Positions 47,168-58,628 of a stretch of DNA of 64,000 nt are shown here, piece by piece. Under the pieces are notes generated by a model. That model was not told the origin of the DNA and ran no database searches. It worked only from the letters and a program-made list of their open reading frames with translations. The first letter of the stretch is position 1. Each line of letters opens with the position of its first letter. The DNA is from Plantago major (taxonomy: Eukaryota > Streptophyta > Magnoliopsida > Lamiales > Plantaginaceae): assembly GCA_026545765.1 (NCBI GenBank), contig CM048839.1:59703677-59767676 (forward strand), in the 5' to 3' direction. Made by a program: the position numbers and the translations under genes.

Positions 47168-47929
47168 ATGGCTACGTACGGAGAGTATTTCATACCTCAG
47201 ATGGTGGTAAGAAAACGACCAATATTCCTTGAGCCTGAGGTTAGGGAATACGATCTAGATGATGATTGGGGGTGTTCACTTCCATACTTCTGGGGGAGGC
47301 CGATGGAAGATGCTTTTGGGTTTATTCGTCAGTTCGAACAATTCGTGACGGAGTTACCACCCAGTGCATTGAGTGAGGACCAACTGAAGAGGAGGTTGTT
47401 TAATTTTTCCGTTAGATCCCAAGCCAGAGAATGGTTGCATTTGCTAAAGCCAGAGTCATTGAGGACATGGGAGGAAGTGCTTAGAGTATTCTGTGACGAA
47501 TACTCCCCGTACTCTTTGATGGAGAGCTTGGAGGATCGCGTAATGAATTTCGAACAAAAGGAAGAAGAGAAGTTCGACAAAGGAAGTGTGAATACTCCGG
47601 ATTTAGAAATCACTCCCATCCCACTGGTGTCTTTAGTGAGCGTTTCCATGCCACCAGAGACCACAGAGAGCCAGGTGCCCCATCACCCTGACATCGTACA
47701 TATGTCATTACCCAATGGGAGTTTTGTTGATCCTTTTTGCCCTTTTTCTTTGTTTCCTGTTTATGAATGTTATGTGCTTAAATTTGAACATATTAACTCT
47801 CGACATACTCGTTTGCAGGATTACATGAGTATTGTGGGATCAACACACAATGGAGCAGAAGATATTCACTGGAAGCTCCAAGTAGGCTTGACGCCTGCTC
47901 AAAATTCGTTCCCATATGAGAACGGATAA
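47168..47929 (+). CDS. Ty3/gypsy Gag-like protein of the gag-only element
   Basis: 253 codons without interruption. The retrotransposon gag core is seen at residues about 38-125: FWGRPMEDAFGFIRQFEQF, EDQLKRRLFNFSVRSQAREW, LRTWEEVLRVFCDEY, then DRVMNFEQKEEEKF. This is the Athila-like gag pattern (F/W-x-G, LRLFPFSLRDKAxxWL-like, W-x-x-L-x-xxFxxxFFP-like). No CCHC knuckle was seen and the C-terminal half is low in family resemblance, so it may be shortened. A second in-frame-independent ATG at 47158 lies just upstream. The intact frame is notable among so much decay. It would encapsidate element RNA. Confidence 0.8.
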   Translation: MATYGEYFIPQMVVRKRPIFLEPEVREYDLDDDWGCSLPYFWGRPMEDAFGFIRQFEQFVTELPPSALSEDQLKRRLFNFSVRSQAREWLHLLKPESLRTWEEVLRVFCDEYSPYSLMESLEDRVMNFEQKEEEKFDKGSVNTPDLEITPIPLVSLVSVSMPPETTESQVPHHPDIVHMSLPNGSFVDPFCPFSLFPVYECYVLKFEHINSRHTRLQDYMSIVGSTHNGAEDIHWKLQVGLTPAQNSFPYENG

Positions 47930-50526
47930 CAGTAATGTACAACAGTCGAGCCAACAACTATAAGAAAAGGTGCTTCCTGGGAGGCAACCCGGGGGTTCAG
48001 AATGAAGAACGGAAGAGTTGACGTAATGACTATAACCAAAGCATGACTTATTGCTTTGCATATAGATATAGGTGCATATTGCATTTATGATAGATTTTAT
48101 TTATTAATTTTTTATTATAAAAAAAATTGCGGGAGAACAGATCTCACCGCGGTGAGCCAGGGAAAAAGGCGGCTCACCGCGGTCTGCAGAAGGCAGAAAT
48201 TTTGCCTATCTGCTGACTGGCGATTAAAGAGAAGGAGGGCCTTCACCTTTTCACTCTCCTTACCCGTTTTTCCCCTAATTTTTGAGATTTTCACCAATTC
48301 TCCACCATTTAACTTGGGTAATAAACCGTTGCGAAGGTAGTGAGTTTCTCCACTACTTGAAGACTTCAATCCGTGTTTATATCCATTAATTCTTCCGAAA
48401 TCGAGGTACTTCTTTCTACTATCTTTACTTTGCAAACTTGGATTTCTATACTTGATTGATTGTCATTGTGTATTTGGATGTGCTTATGAGGTATGAAATT
48501 GTCTAGATAAGTCATAATCCAAGTTAGCTTAGTTAGATTTTCTGGAGATTTATGATGTTTTTGGTGGAAGGGTATTATTGTGCTAGCTTGTTCATCTTAG
48601 AATCTGTATTCGTGCTGAATATTTGATGATAGGATTGAGCTTGCTACTGTTTCAATTGGGAAAATCCCTTATAGTAACAAATGTTTGCACTATGGTAAGC
48701 ACGATTATGTTGTAGGATAAGGCATTGTTGTTACTACTTGCAAGAATTGGTTTGGGGAAGACATTGTTGTGGCCACATTTGAATGAACTATAGTTTGCAT
48801 GTAACTATGAGTTAGGATTAGGCATTCGTGTAGCTACATTTTGATATGGGTGTAGCGCTGACATTTTTCTATCTAGGTACCATGGCACTCAAAAGGAAGA
48901 GTGTGTCTAAAAAGCAGAAGGGAGCCCCAGTTCGAACACATTAAGGGGAGGCAAAGTGTGATAGCCTTCGATTTTGCAGAATTAGGGAGGTGCTACCAAG
49001 GACTTGCCGCAGATCTTAGGAGCATACATGGAGTAAATCAGCGGTTTGGTATGCACTTTGATTAGTGGGACTCATGTCATTCGAGTCTCACACAGTACAC
49101 ATCTGTAGCATACACACAGGGCAACTGAGTGCCTAGTGTAAATGCACAAAGCTCAGACGGATGACTGGCAGCAACAAAGAGGAGGCTCATCTCCCGGACC
49201 CCATGGTCTGCCTTCTTCTTAGTGATCATGCCGACCGAGGCATACTACGGGCGGTAACTCTACAACTTTCTTTCTTTTATTTATTTTTTACGCTAGGGTC
49301 TAGCTATCGAATAGGTTTGGGGAGGGAAGTTGTACTCATATGCTTACATGCCTCGGATTATTTGTTGCCATGTATATATTGTATATATGTGTTTTTCTTT
49401 TCTTTTTTGTTTTGGCAATTATGTGGGATGGTATGTTAGCCACTTTTGTGTGATTGCCTTTGAGTCAAGTTTTTTGGCCTATTTCAAATTTTTTTGTGTC
49501 GTTTCTTGAGTTCTTTTGACAAGTCTAGTTATCTATTACCTTAGTTAAGCCTTTTTACTAGATGTGATCTTAGATGGCCTCTGACTGAGTGCTAAGGAAT
49601 TTTCGAAAATCACTCTAGTTCGTTTCACTTGTAAATAAAAAGTCTTCCTGTTTTAGTAGTCAAAAGCCGGTGAGAAGCCTTAAAGCCGATGAAAAAAATC
49701 TTATACCGGAAAATGTGTGATTCTAGTAGGATGAGCAAGGTTTTTTTAACTTGTGCCACTTCACATACATTGCACTCTTTTTAAAACGAGTATGACGAAT
49801 GGCATTTTCGACTTGTTGTCTGGATTCTCCAACCTGTTTTGGGGAGGAGGACTCTTTTCAACTTCATACTCAGGCTCACTACTTTATATATTTCAGCTAT
49901 GGTCGATTTCAAAATTGTTTTGTATTGTTATGCTGCCATTCTAAAAACGAAAAAAAATAGAAAAAATCTCGAGGTGTATTGTAGGATCATTTATGATCGT
50001 CTAAGACCGTGTTGGGCATTTCCAAATACTATCTATAAACCAACGCGGGGCTGATTGTGCGTATGCTGTGAGGGTTGATGGTTTTATTTCGAAAATGCAT
50101 GCCAAATACTACCTATAAACCAGTGCGTGGGCGGTGCTCGTATGTTGTGAGGTTTGATGGGGTGTATACCAAACCGACACGTACAAAAGTACGGATCTTA
50201 GGCAACCTATTGGGATACACTTGCAACATTGATATAGAAAAAAAAAAGAAAAAAAAATGACAAAATAGAAAATCTGTGCAAAAAGAGCAAAGCACAAAGA
50301 AAAAGAAAGGGAAAGAAATAAACGCGCAAAAAGAGGTATAAGGGCTACTTGTCAAAGTTAGAGGGGATAGAAGTTTACATCAGTATAAGGGCTTATCTCT
50401 GGCAATACTTGCTCCGGTAGCTTGTCGATTGAAATCTTCTGTTTGTTTGTCGTGTCTATGTGTTTTCTTTTTCTAGGTTTTAGAGTTGTTTGCTCGAGGA
50501 CGAGCAAAGGTTCGGTTTGGGGAGTT
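47930..50526 (+). other. Noncoding internal region of the gag-only element
   Basis: A conserved Athila-type word CCTGGGAGGCAACCCGG lies at 47977-47993. TCACCGCGGTGAG lies at 48145-48157 and a partial copy near 48172. A short basic frame (MALKRKSVSKKQKG, 48883) stops quickly. A tandem duplication of about 76 bp lies at 50026-50160. No pol remains. Confidence 0.65.
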
Positions 50527-51724
50527 TGATGAGTCGATATTTTAACGACTCATTTAGTGCCTTTTTTCGTATTTTGTTGCGTCTTCTAGCCTTTATTTAG
50601 TGTTTTTTGTTCCGTGTCACGTTTGGGTTTTTTGTGTGTTTTTGTGCATTTTTAGGTGTCTTAGCGTCATTGGCAAGGAAATGGAGGACCAAAGTTCCAA
50701 GAAGACTTCAAAACCTTCTAGAAGCACCACAAGGCCAAGTTAGTGGGCCACTACTCCAGAGAGGTGACATGGAGGTTGGAAAAGGGAGAGAAAAGTGGAG
50801 AAAATGGGAAAAATGGAGGAGTTCCCGGACACAAGCCTCACCGCGGTGAACCCCACATCCAAACGGGTTCACCGCGGTACAACCAAGCAGAAAAGGAGGC
50901 AGAAAGTCCAGACCGCAGTGAGGAGGATCCCCAAAAGTACCTCACCGTGGTGAGCTCTGTTTGACAGAGTCAAACCCACGATTTCTGGAAGTTTTTTCCC
51001 ATGATTTCAAACTTCTTCTTCCTTGGTCTTATAAATAGACCACTTGTATCAGTCATTAGGATATATCTTCACTTACTTCTACTTTCATATTTTCAATTCC
51101 AAGCATTGTAAACACTTAGAGATTTCAATCTCTCTTTTAATTCGAACAAGCATTATCGATCTTTCTGACGATCGCAGAGACCAATAGGCGCCCAGGTATT
51201 CAATAGTACGAGTTAGGCAGTTGCTGTTAATAACTTGTATCGTGACATATTGCTATTTGATCGTTGAATGCATGCTTGATCGTTGTGAACTTGCATCAGT
51301 CTTTACCTCTAATTAGTATATATCCGGATGAGGGCATAGCTAGTGACAAGCTTTTTTGCCTTAACTCATACTTACTTATAATCTGTATTTGGTTCGATTT
51401 TGCAATAGCAAAGTGTTGCATTCGCGGGCAATTTACCATTAGCTATATCGCGTCATCACTTTTGAAAGATCCGCTTGCTTCGTTTTATTTGTAGAAATTG
51501 CATGATCTAGGTATTACCTTGTCTTGTAATCGTAATTTGTTGTAGGGTATTGAAGTATCAACCTTACCCACACTATCTGTTTACAACTCACACCTTGAGC
51601 CTACACCTTAGAACTAGCTTAATCAATTCCTCGAGAGAACAACCCTGTGGTTAAAGCATTGTTGTACTACGTCAACCACTTTACTACTTGTGTTATTTTA
51701 CAAGTATTAATTTTGAGCGCATCA
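50527..51724 (+). repeat. 3' LTR of the gag-only element (1198 bp)
   Basis: TGATGAGTCGAT...GCGCATCA with intact TATA (TTATAAATAG, near 51029). Four CACCGCGGTG-like palindromes lie upstream of it (50840-50955). ACGAC follows at 51725. Confidence 0.93.
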
Positions 51725-52429
51725 ACGACATCCCAAGTCAACTTTCCGCTATATTGATTCTAATTGTGTGGATTTGTAGGCTTCCGAATAAATAAATATT
51801 AAATCTTTGTGTGTGTTTGGGAAATACAAGAGTACAACGATTATTAATTTCCTGAGTGCACGCCAATTTATTATTAGACGTATAATTCGTATTTGTATGA
51901 CTCTTCGTCCGACTCTCTTTGATTTATTGAGGTACCATAGTCTTCCTATATCTAGGTATTGATAGGGATAATCAATTTAATTGTTTAGCTTGTCTAGAAA
52001 CATGGTGTGGTATGTTGTTTTGTGACACAACAATTTCATTGGCATAGTAGGGGTGTTTGGAATCGACTACGTCTCGATTCCGCATAGCGTGTATCATTGC
52101 TGCCGATAGGGGCGAATATGTTGTTTATTATTCAAGCAGTTCGGAGTAGTACGGTAAGAGGGAAGGTGGCACTTTTTAATTTTACATTGATTACAAAAAC
52201 TGTTATTTGCTATTTACAATCCTCCATGGTAGATTACAAATTGATTTCAAAACAACCGATTGATAAATTGTTTACTCTTTTGCAATTTAGAGTAATTTAC
52301 GTTGTTATTTGCTTGTTTCTATGCTAAGTGTCCGTGGAGAACGACATCCCGAGTCAACTTTCCACTATATCTTTGTATATTTGTAGGCTTCCGACTAATA
52401 TACATTGTTTCTCATAATTTTGGATAAAA
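51725..52429 (+). repeat. Gypsy noncoding leader, with block copy 2
   Basis: It continues the host of the gag-only insertion. From 52006 it repeats the block of 45436-45758, including CAATTTCATTGGCATAGTAG and GTCCGTGGAGAACGACATCC. No ORF of known family. Confidence 0.6.
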
Positions 52430-52640
52430 AGGATGAGCATATTAATCTCAATGTTGAATCAAGTGATGACAGTATGGATGAGAGCTCATTTAGGATATCA
52501 CTACATGAAAAACTCATACTGAAACAATTAAGATTATGGGGATGGTAAAAATATAATTTAATGACTATCATAGGTTATTCAGGGAGTACACATAGCTTCT
52601 TAGACACTCATACAACTATGAGATTGAATTGTGTTGTTTA
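52430..52640 (+). pseudogene. Gypsy protease relic
   Basis: RISLHEKLILKQLRLWGW, a stop, then IIGYSGSTHSFLDTH near 52575. This matches the gypsy protease region (I-S-L-H-A ... D-S-G-S-T-H-x-F-x-D), with the catalytic Asp replaced (Y-S-G). Only about 60 codons remain before a different repeat begins. Confidence 0.6.
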
Positions 52641-53068
52641 AATGACTCATCCATTGAATTTACTAGTTTTATTCGAGTATTTTTACTTGTTTTGTTATTT
52701 GTGTGTTTTATAGGTATTTGGCTAAGCACGGCAAAAAAAGATGCATTTTATATGCATTTACAAGAGTACGAAATCCCGATATCTTGAACGGATGCTGGAA
52801 ATGGAGCGGGAAGGCAACAAAATACCAAATTTGGAGTCAAAGTACGGAACCGGGTGTCCAGGGCACTTGGCCCACGCCAAAAGTCACTTGGCATACGCCA
52901 AGTGAGCCATGGCGTACGCTATGACAACGCTTGGCGCACGCCGTCGGGGGACGGCGTGCGCCAAGTATGTTCGTATAAATAAGTTTTCGTCGACTTTTTG
53001 ACATATACACGATTACTTTGTTCTATTCTCTTAACTCAAAAACCCTAGACTTCATTCTTGGGCAATTT
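52641..53068 (+). repeat. Athila-like LTR fragment
   Basis: Related to 27637-28130 (GGTATTTGGCTAAG, GCATTTTATATGCAT, GGAGCGGGAAGGC). It has a cluster of ACGCCAAG/CTTGGCG palindromic words at 52870-52965 and a TATA (GTATAAATAAG) at 52973. It is interrupted at 53069 by LTR copy C. Confidence 0.65.
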
Positions 53069-53816
53069 TGATGTGACAATGAAATGTGCGATATATCATA
53101 CTTTTAGACCCTCGTTTTTTGCCCTAGATGAAATATATGTGTCGTTTTATGGTCAATTACCAACTTTGCGTGTTTTATGTAGGTCATGATCGCGGTTTTG
53201 AGGATTTGCACGATTTCAGGCACCAAAACGGCATAATTGTGCCAAATTGGGAACAAGGAAGCAAATTCGCCGGTTGACTGTTGTAGAAGGAGGAATAACT
53301 TTGTAGAAGACCACTTTTCAAGGAAACGAAGTTACGAAGCCCGAAATTGAAGAACGAAGAAAACAGATTCGAATCTGAAGGAATTGACGACGGAGGCCAC
53401 CGGGGGACCACAATAGGGGTCACTACGGCCACCACTTGATAAACTCTTGATTTCTCCTAAATTTTCTGTTGGCTGTCGGTGAGGCCCTTCCTTACTGAAG
53501 AATGGTGGTTTGGAGGTCGAAATTTCACATATAAATAAGACCTCAGGGGTCTCAGAATTCACACAGCTCACGAAAGTAGCTCTCCTGGAAAGAGAACCAG
53601 TCCTCGAAGTGAAACTGACCGGCGTCGGGCACCGGAAGGAAACCCTAGAAGCAGCACGAAGACATCAAAGACTAAGCTTCTTCTTCTCCTATTCTTCTTC
53701 TTCTTTTCGATTTATGCAAGTAGATTATTATGAGTAGCTAATTTTATTTTGTAAAGGCGAACCGTCGTAACTCTTCTTTTGCTACTTCTTTATATACCAT
53801 GATATATTAATGAATT
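53069..53816 (+). repeat. LTR-like repeat, copy C, cut by a copia insertion
   Basis: TGATGTGACAATGAAATGTG matches copies A and B. TATA (ATATAAATAAG) lies near 53530. It ends at the boundary of the minus-strand copia LTR. Confidence 0.75.
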
Positions 53817-55293
53817 TGTTGGTCCAGATAACGACAAAATAAAAGACTGGGGGGGGGGGGGGGGTGAATAGTCTTTTCAAACTTTTTACGATAAAACAGT
53901 TTCTCAGATACTTGTGAAGGTATCTGATACTTAGTCTCAGAGAGCGGAAGTCTTTTCAGATAAGTGCACGTGCTCAACAAGCTATAAGTGTGTAAATACT
54001 CAGCAAGTAATAATAAATACATAAAGTAAGTGTAGTAAGTAAATAACACAAAGCTTTTATAGTGGTGTATCTGAGGGTGGCGTAATCCCTCAGCTAATCC
54101 ACTCACCCTTTCTCAGGACTTGAATTCACTAAGATAAAATGATGAGTTCTCCTTACAAAATCCTATCTCTTGATCCCTTTAACACTACGTTCCCAACCAA
54201 GTGTTCCCCCTAAGTTGTTCCCTGATTTTTCCAACCAAGTACTTCCTCTACTCGGTAACCTTTGAGCTATTTCTTAGTTTCCCAAACTAAGTACTTCCTA
54301 TGCTCAATGCTAGTTGGTGTTTTGGTTATGATAGTTTGTCAGGTGAGCAGGCTCTTAATAACTTTCACAATTATGTATGAGTGCTCTGTAGAATCAAGAT
54401 TACTTAATACACTTTTCAATGTATGGTAACTTGTTCTTTACAGACCCAAGTCTTGATGTTGTTCAACAGAATGAATCACAGATAAAAGTCGCAACTAATA
54501 TCTTCTAGATTCAACTCCTTCACAATATGTAATTCTTGTTAAGGATCAGGACACTTAGAACTTTCGTGCTACTTCGAATTCAAGAGATTTAGTCGCAACA
54601 GTAAGCTAGAGAGTAAGTAGGCAGAAGGCTTGTATGCTTGAGTGTAAGATATGAAGTTCTGTGTATTAAGTGTTCAAGTGTATCTTCAAGCATTCTAAGT
54701 GATGATATTTATAGTTGAAAATCAGGCCGTTCGAATTAGTATCTGTTAGGCTCAATGAAATTCAAACCAACGATATCTGAAGTTAGTACGTCAGTGAGCT
54801 CTGTCTCTTTTAAGAGATTTTCTAATTTGCTCAGACATCTCTGTCTGCGTAATAAATGCACTGTACCAACCTTTGTCCTGTAGTGTCAACGGAGCAATGC
54901 AAGCTATCTAAGGCATTGCAAGTCCTTTCTCAGTGACCTTTAGTGCATTAGAAACCTATTGAAACGTTTGTCTCTTAGACACTTAGTTTCTTTAAGGTAT
55001 CTGAGCCAAGGTATCTAAGGACACATTTTTTCTTAGTCTTCAGCAATCTTGTGCAGTCTTTTGATCTTCAATAAAAGAGTTCTTCTACTGGATGCTTCCT
55101 TCTTGGTCTTCTTCAAAGATATAAAAATTACATTCAGAGACCTAACATCCTATACAAGATTTGCTAGACTAACATACTCAGTAACTTTCCTCTTTTACGA
55201 TGTTCAAGTGAACTAAGAGTACTAGTTACCTTTCTGAGCTAAGATAAGTCATTATGGTTTACTGATCAAAATCTAAACAGATATTCCCTAACA
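53817..55293 (-). repeat. 3' LTR of the minus-strand copia element (1477 bp)
   Basis: Minus-strand ends are TGTTAGGGAAT...GGACCAACA. A TATA box (CTATAAATATC) lies near 54704-54714. It contains a run of 16 G at 53849-53864. Confidence 0.88.
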
Positions 55294-55309
55294 AATTTCC
55301 CCCTTTTTG
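55294..55309 (-). promoter_or_regulatory. Polypurine tract of the minus-strand copia element
   Basis: CAAAAAGGGGGAAATT on the minus strand directly abuts the LTR start, fixing the element's orientation. Confidence 0.85.
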
Positions 55310-55731
55310 ATCAGTCACCTTTGACTATCTTTAAAACCTCTCATGAACTGGATGATGAAACAATCCAATACTTAAATATTTCTTATGATCTTCAATTCTT
55401 TTTATTTAAGTGCAGAAAGTAAACATCAACCAAATCACAAGGTGTGATCTTTGCTGACAAGTTATCCTTTTATAAATATCTGAGAGTAGGTTCATCAGAT
55501 AGATTACAAGTGATAGCACAAATAACTTTTACAAGATAAAGTAGTAAATTACAATCAGCAAAAATCAAAACAATACTCAACTAAATAGGACTACAGGAAG
55601 TTCCAAGTTCCAAGTGGACATCATATTAGTTGGTCTTCAAGTCTTCTTCTTCTTCTTCATCATTGATAAACTCTATCCCCATATCTCATGCAATCTTCAG
55701 AATATTCAAGGATGTAAGTCCTTACTTTCAT

Positions 55732-56484
55732 TTATGTTCTTCTTGATGCAAGAGCAATCTCCTTGTAGGTTTTGGTGGATAGGTTCTTGGCCATGCTTTT
55801 GATCCAGAGGTATTTGCCCCATTTCCATACATGTACCAGCTGCTCTTCAGTGGGCTTGTAATCATCATATATCTCTTTCAGATATCTTAGGTCTCCCAGA
55901 TATTGATCCTTAGTCAGATAGAATGACTCATAAGGCTCAACTTGCAGCTTTGTTCTAGACCCAAACTCATCAACCACTATATGCACATCTTCTGGTATGT
56001 GATAAAGGTATCTTCATATAGGTCTTTCTTTCTGGCTTCCTGCCTGACTTGTATTTCAAAGTCAAGCCATTTCTGAACTCTATCTTTAGGTAACAATTCT
56101 GATTTGCCTTTTCTCCATGCCATCATCTGTCTGAAGATGGGTACTGGTAGTCCTCCTTCATTGACTAGAGGGTTCTTCAATTTTAGTATCCAGTATCCAT
56201 TCTTCTGATGTATTAATTGCCAAACAGAGGGATTTAGATCATTAGTCTTTACATACTCAATCTGAGCATCTTCAGGCCCTGGAGGTGGTATTCTACCAAA
56301 CTTGATGTCTCTCTCTCTTTTCCTCTTCTTCTTGGAGTTCAGACCTTTCAGTGAGGGGTCTTCACATGAGGTACCTTGCTAGATAGACTTGGTATTTCCA
56401 GAAGGTGTCCTTGCTGCTAAAGGAATTGCAACAATGGGACTAGACATGCTGCTCAGATTCTTTCTTTTGTGATGAGAGTCTTTG

Positions 56485-56519
<35 letters not shown>

Positions 56520-56646
56520 TTCATCATCATCATCTTCTTGGTTTAAGACCATAAGTTCTCTGCAGCTTTCTTGTCCAGTTTCCCTTCTCTTTTCAGAGAA
56601 CTCTTCTTCTTCTTCTTCTTCTTCTTCTTCTTCTTCTTCTTCTTCT

Positions 56647-56708
<62 letters not shown>

Positions 56709-58547
56709 TTCTTCTTCTTCTTCTTCTTCTTCTTCTTCTTCTTCTTCTTCTTCAGAGTCTCTGTCTTTTCTTCCTCTCCTTGAGCTCTTGGCAGCTGTTG
56801 GAGGTATCTGGGTCTTTTCCCTTGACCTTGTAGTCACCATCTGTAGCTCCTGACTTGGGGTTTTTGTTGGGGCCTCTTCAGGATACAACATTCCTTTGCC
56901 CTTGCCCTGTACCTTTCTTGTACTTCCTTCCCCCTTAGTCATTGGAGACTGATCAAAATGGCTTAGGAGTTTGGCATAAGATTCAGACAGATCATCAAAG
57001 TTCTTTTGAAGTCTGATGTAGTTCTCAGTGAGTTGCTGCATCTCCTTTCTGAGATCTTCTTTCTACTTCTCAATTCCAGTTTCCTTGTTTGTCAGCTTGG
57101 AAACTTCAGCAACCACTTCCTTTATCTTTGATGATGCCATGTCAGCAGTGTCAAATGCCGCTTGCATAGACTTGCTATCCAAATCTTTTACCATTCCAAG
57201 ATCTCTATGCTTGAGAACTAGTGAAGAGGTTCTTTTGGAAAGGAGCTCAGCAAACTTGGTGAACTCTGATGGCACAGACTCAGTGACCTCCTTGTTTTGA
57301 TGTTCCAGTTCCTTCATAAATTTGATCATGATTGTAGATCTATTCTCAAAGTCGCTGGTATGCGGATTAGGAACTTTTGGAAAGATCGTGGGAGCCAGAA
57401 TGTTCCTCTTGAGGTGTGACACAACAGTCTGATTATCCTTAGAAGGATATGTAATCAGGTCAGCAACCTCAAGCTCTTCTTTATTCAATTCTTCATCCTC
57501 TTCTTCATCTTCTTCATCATCTTCCCATGTGTCTTCATTGCCAAGGCCAGCAACCATTTCAGACATGGGCTTCTTCAATTTTCCAAAAGAAGAGGGACCA
57601 CATGCTATTTCAGCATTCTTCTTCTTGATCTCAACAGCTTCTTCAGCATCTATCTCTTCGATGAGTTTCTGAGCATCAAGCTCAGCAAGGGCTTCAGCCT
57701 CCTTGTGAGACAACTCTTCAAACTTTTTCAGATTGGCTTCCTTCATAGCAACCTTGGTTTCCAACTTAAGGCGCAAAAGTTCTTCTTCTTCCAACATTTG
57801 TTTGAGTTGGGCCACCCTTTGCTCAACTTCCTGTAGTTTCTGAGCGGTGTCATCAGCCACTTGCCCAACTTCTTTATCTTGTTGCTTTGATGGAGAAGGG
57901 TTAGATGATCTCTGAGCGGATTGGGGAGGAGCATTATTCTTCTCAGGAAGCTTTTCAACAACTGAGGCATTGCGTTGTCCAGCAACTCTTCATGCACCAG
58001 GCGGTGGTGCATTATCATCCTCATCATTCTTTGGATCATTTTTCTTGTCAGAAAACTTGTGAGGAGACTTGGGTTTTTCCACATCATTTTCATCAGTCTC
58101 CTCGTCAGATAGCTGATCTATCACTTCTTTAATGGCTAATGGCTTGCTGTCCACTTCCTCTTGTTCAACAGGTGCTGAAGGAATTCTCAGTGGCAGAGTG
58201 GGGTTAGAAGCTAGCCGGATCCTTGTGTTTCTGTCTGCTTTATGGAAGTTTTCGATGAGGGTCTCTGCCACTACGTCCTTGAACAAACGGTTCATCAAGG
58301 TTGAATGTTCATACTTTTCAGTAGGAAACAACGCATAGACGTAGGTTTCAAGTTGTTCAGCTTTCTTCCTTTTTACAGGATCATCCAATATTTGTGCAAG
58401 ATCCATCAGATCCATCTTTCTCAACTTTTGCCATCTTCTAAGGGCAGAAAGATGTTCAGGAAGAGCACGATCTTTGAACAACTGAAGCAGATCATCATCA
58501 GATGTAACTTCCCTTGTAGTGCGTTGGGAAGTGCACTCATTTTGAGC
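55732..58547 (-). pseudogene. Large acidic coiled-coil ORF of the copia element, main exon
   Basis: From an AG acceptor at 58548 one frame runs to 55977 with about three stops (57990, 57063, 56379). A last piece to 55732 (VEPYESFYLTKDQYLGDLRY) is in another frame. Order: RALPEHLSALRRWQKLRK helical part, an acidic linker, a coiled coil (QKLQEVEQRVAQLKQMLEEE), another helical part, a Glu run of about 50, an Asp run, and a basic C-terminal part (KDRVQKWLDFEIQVRQEARK). No transmembrane segment or signal peptide was seen, so a classic envelope function is not supported. It lies where Sirevirus-type elements carry an extra env-like ORF. Function unknown. Confidence 0.6.
56601..56753. repeat. (CTT)n microsatellite encoding poly-Glu on the minus strand
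   Basis: About 50 CTT triplets with a few CCT, within the acidic ORF. A shorter CAT run (56484-56538) encodes poly-Asp. The open frames of poly-Ser and poly-Phe on the plus strand are by-products. Confidence 0.95.
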
Positions 58548-58628
58548 CTGAAAGAAAAAAGAGTTTTGATTAAGTATCAAAACTTGATAAGATATCTTAG
58601 TGAAAAAGGTGTCAAGTTTCTGAGTTAC

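Larger units (their letters stand above)
45759..51724 (+). mobile_element. Gag-only gypsy LTR retrotransposon (Athila-like, TR-GAG type)
   Basis: LTRs 45759-46937 and 50527-51724 are flanked by exact ACGAC duplications (45754-45758, 51725-51729). A primer-site-like TCGCCGCTGCCAGGGAA follows the 5' LTR. Only one gag-like ORF is present, with no protease, RT or integrase, so it depends on a relative for movement. A purine-rich GGTTTGGGGAGT precedes the 3' LTR. The unoccupied target sequence is seen in the second block copy at 52320-52350. Confidence 0.93.

Noticed and set aside
53069-53816. Copy C as the 3' LTR of the element whose 5' LTR is copy B
   Set aside because: No polypurine tract precedes it, and it interrupts a different LTR fragment, so it is more likely a separate insertion.
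56482-56853. Poly-Ser and poly-Phe open frames on the plus strand
   Set aside because: They are the other-strand readings of the CTT/CAT microsatellites in the acidic minus-strand ORF.
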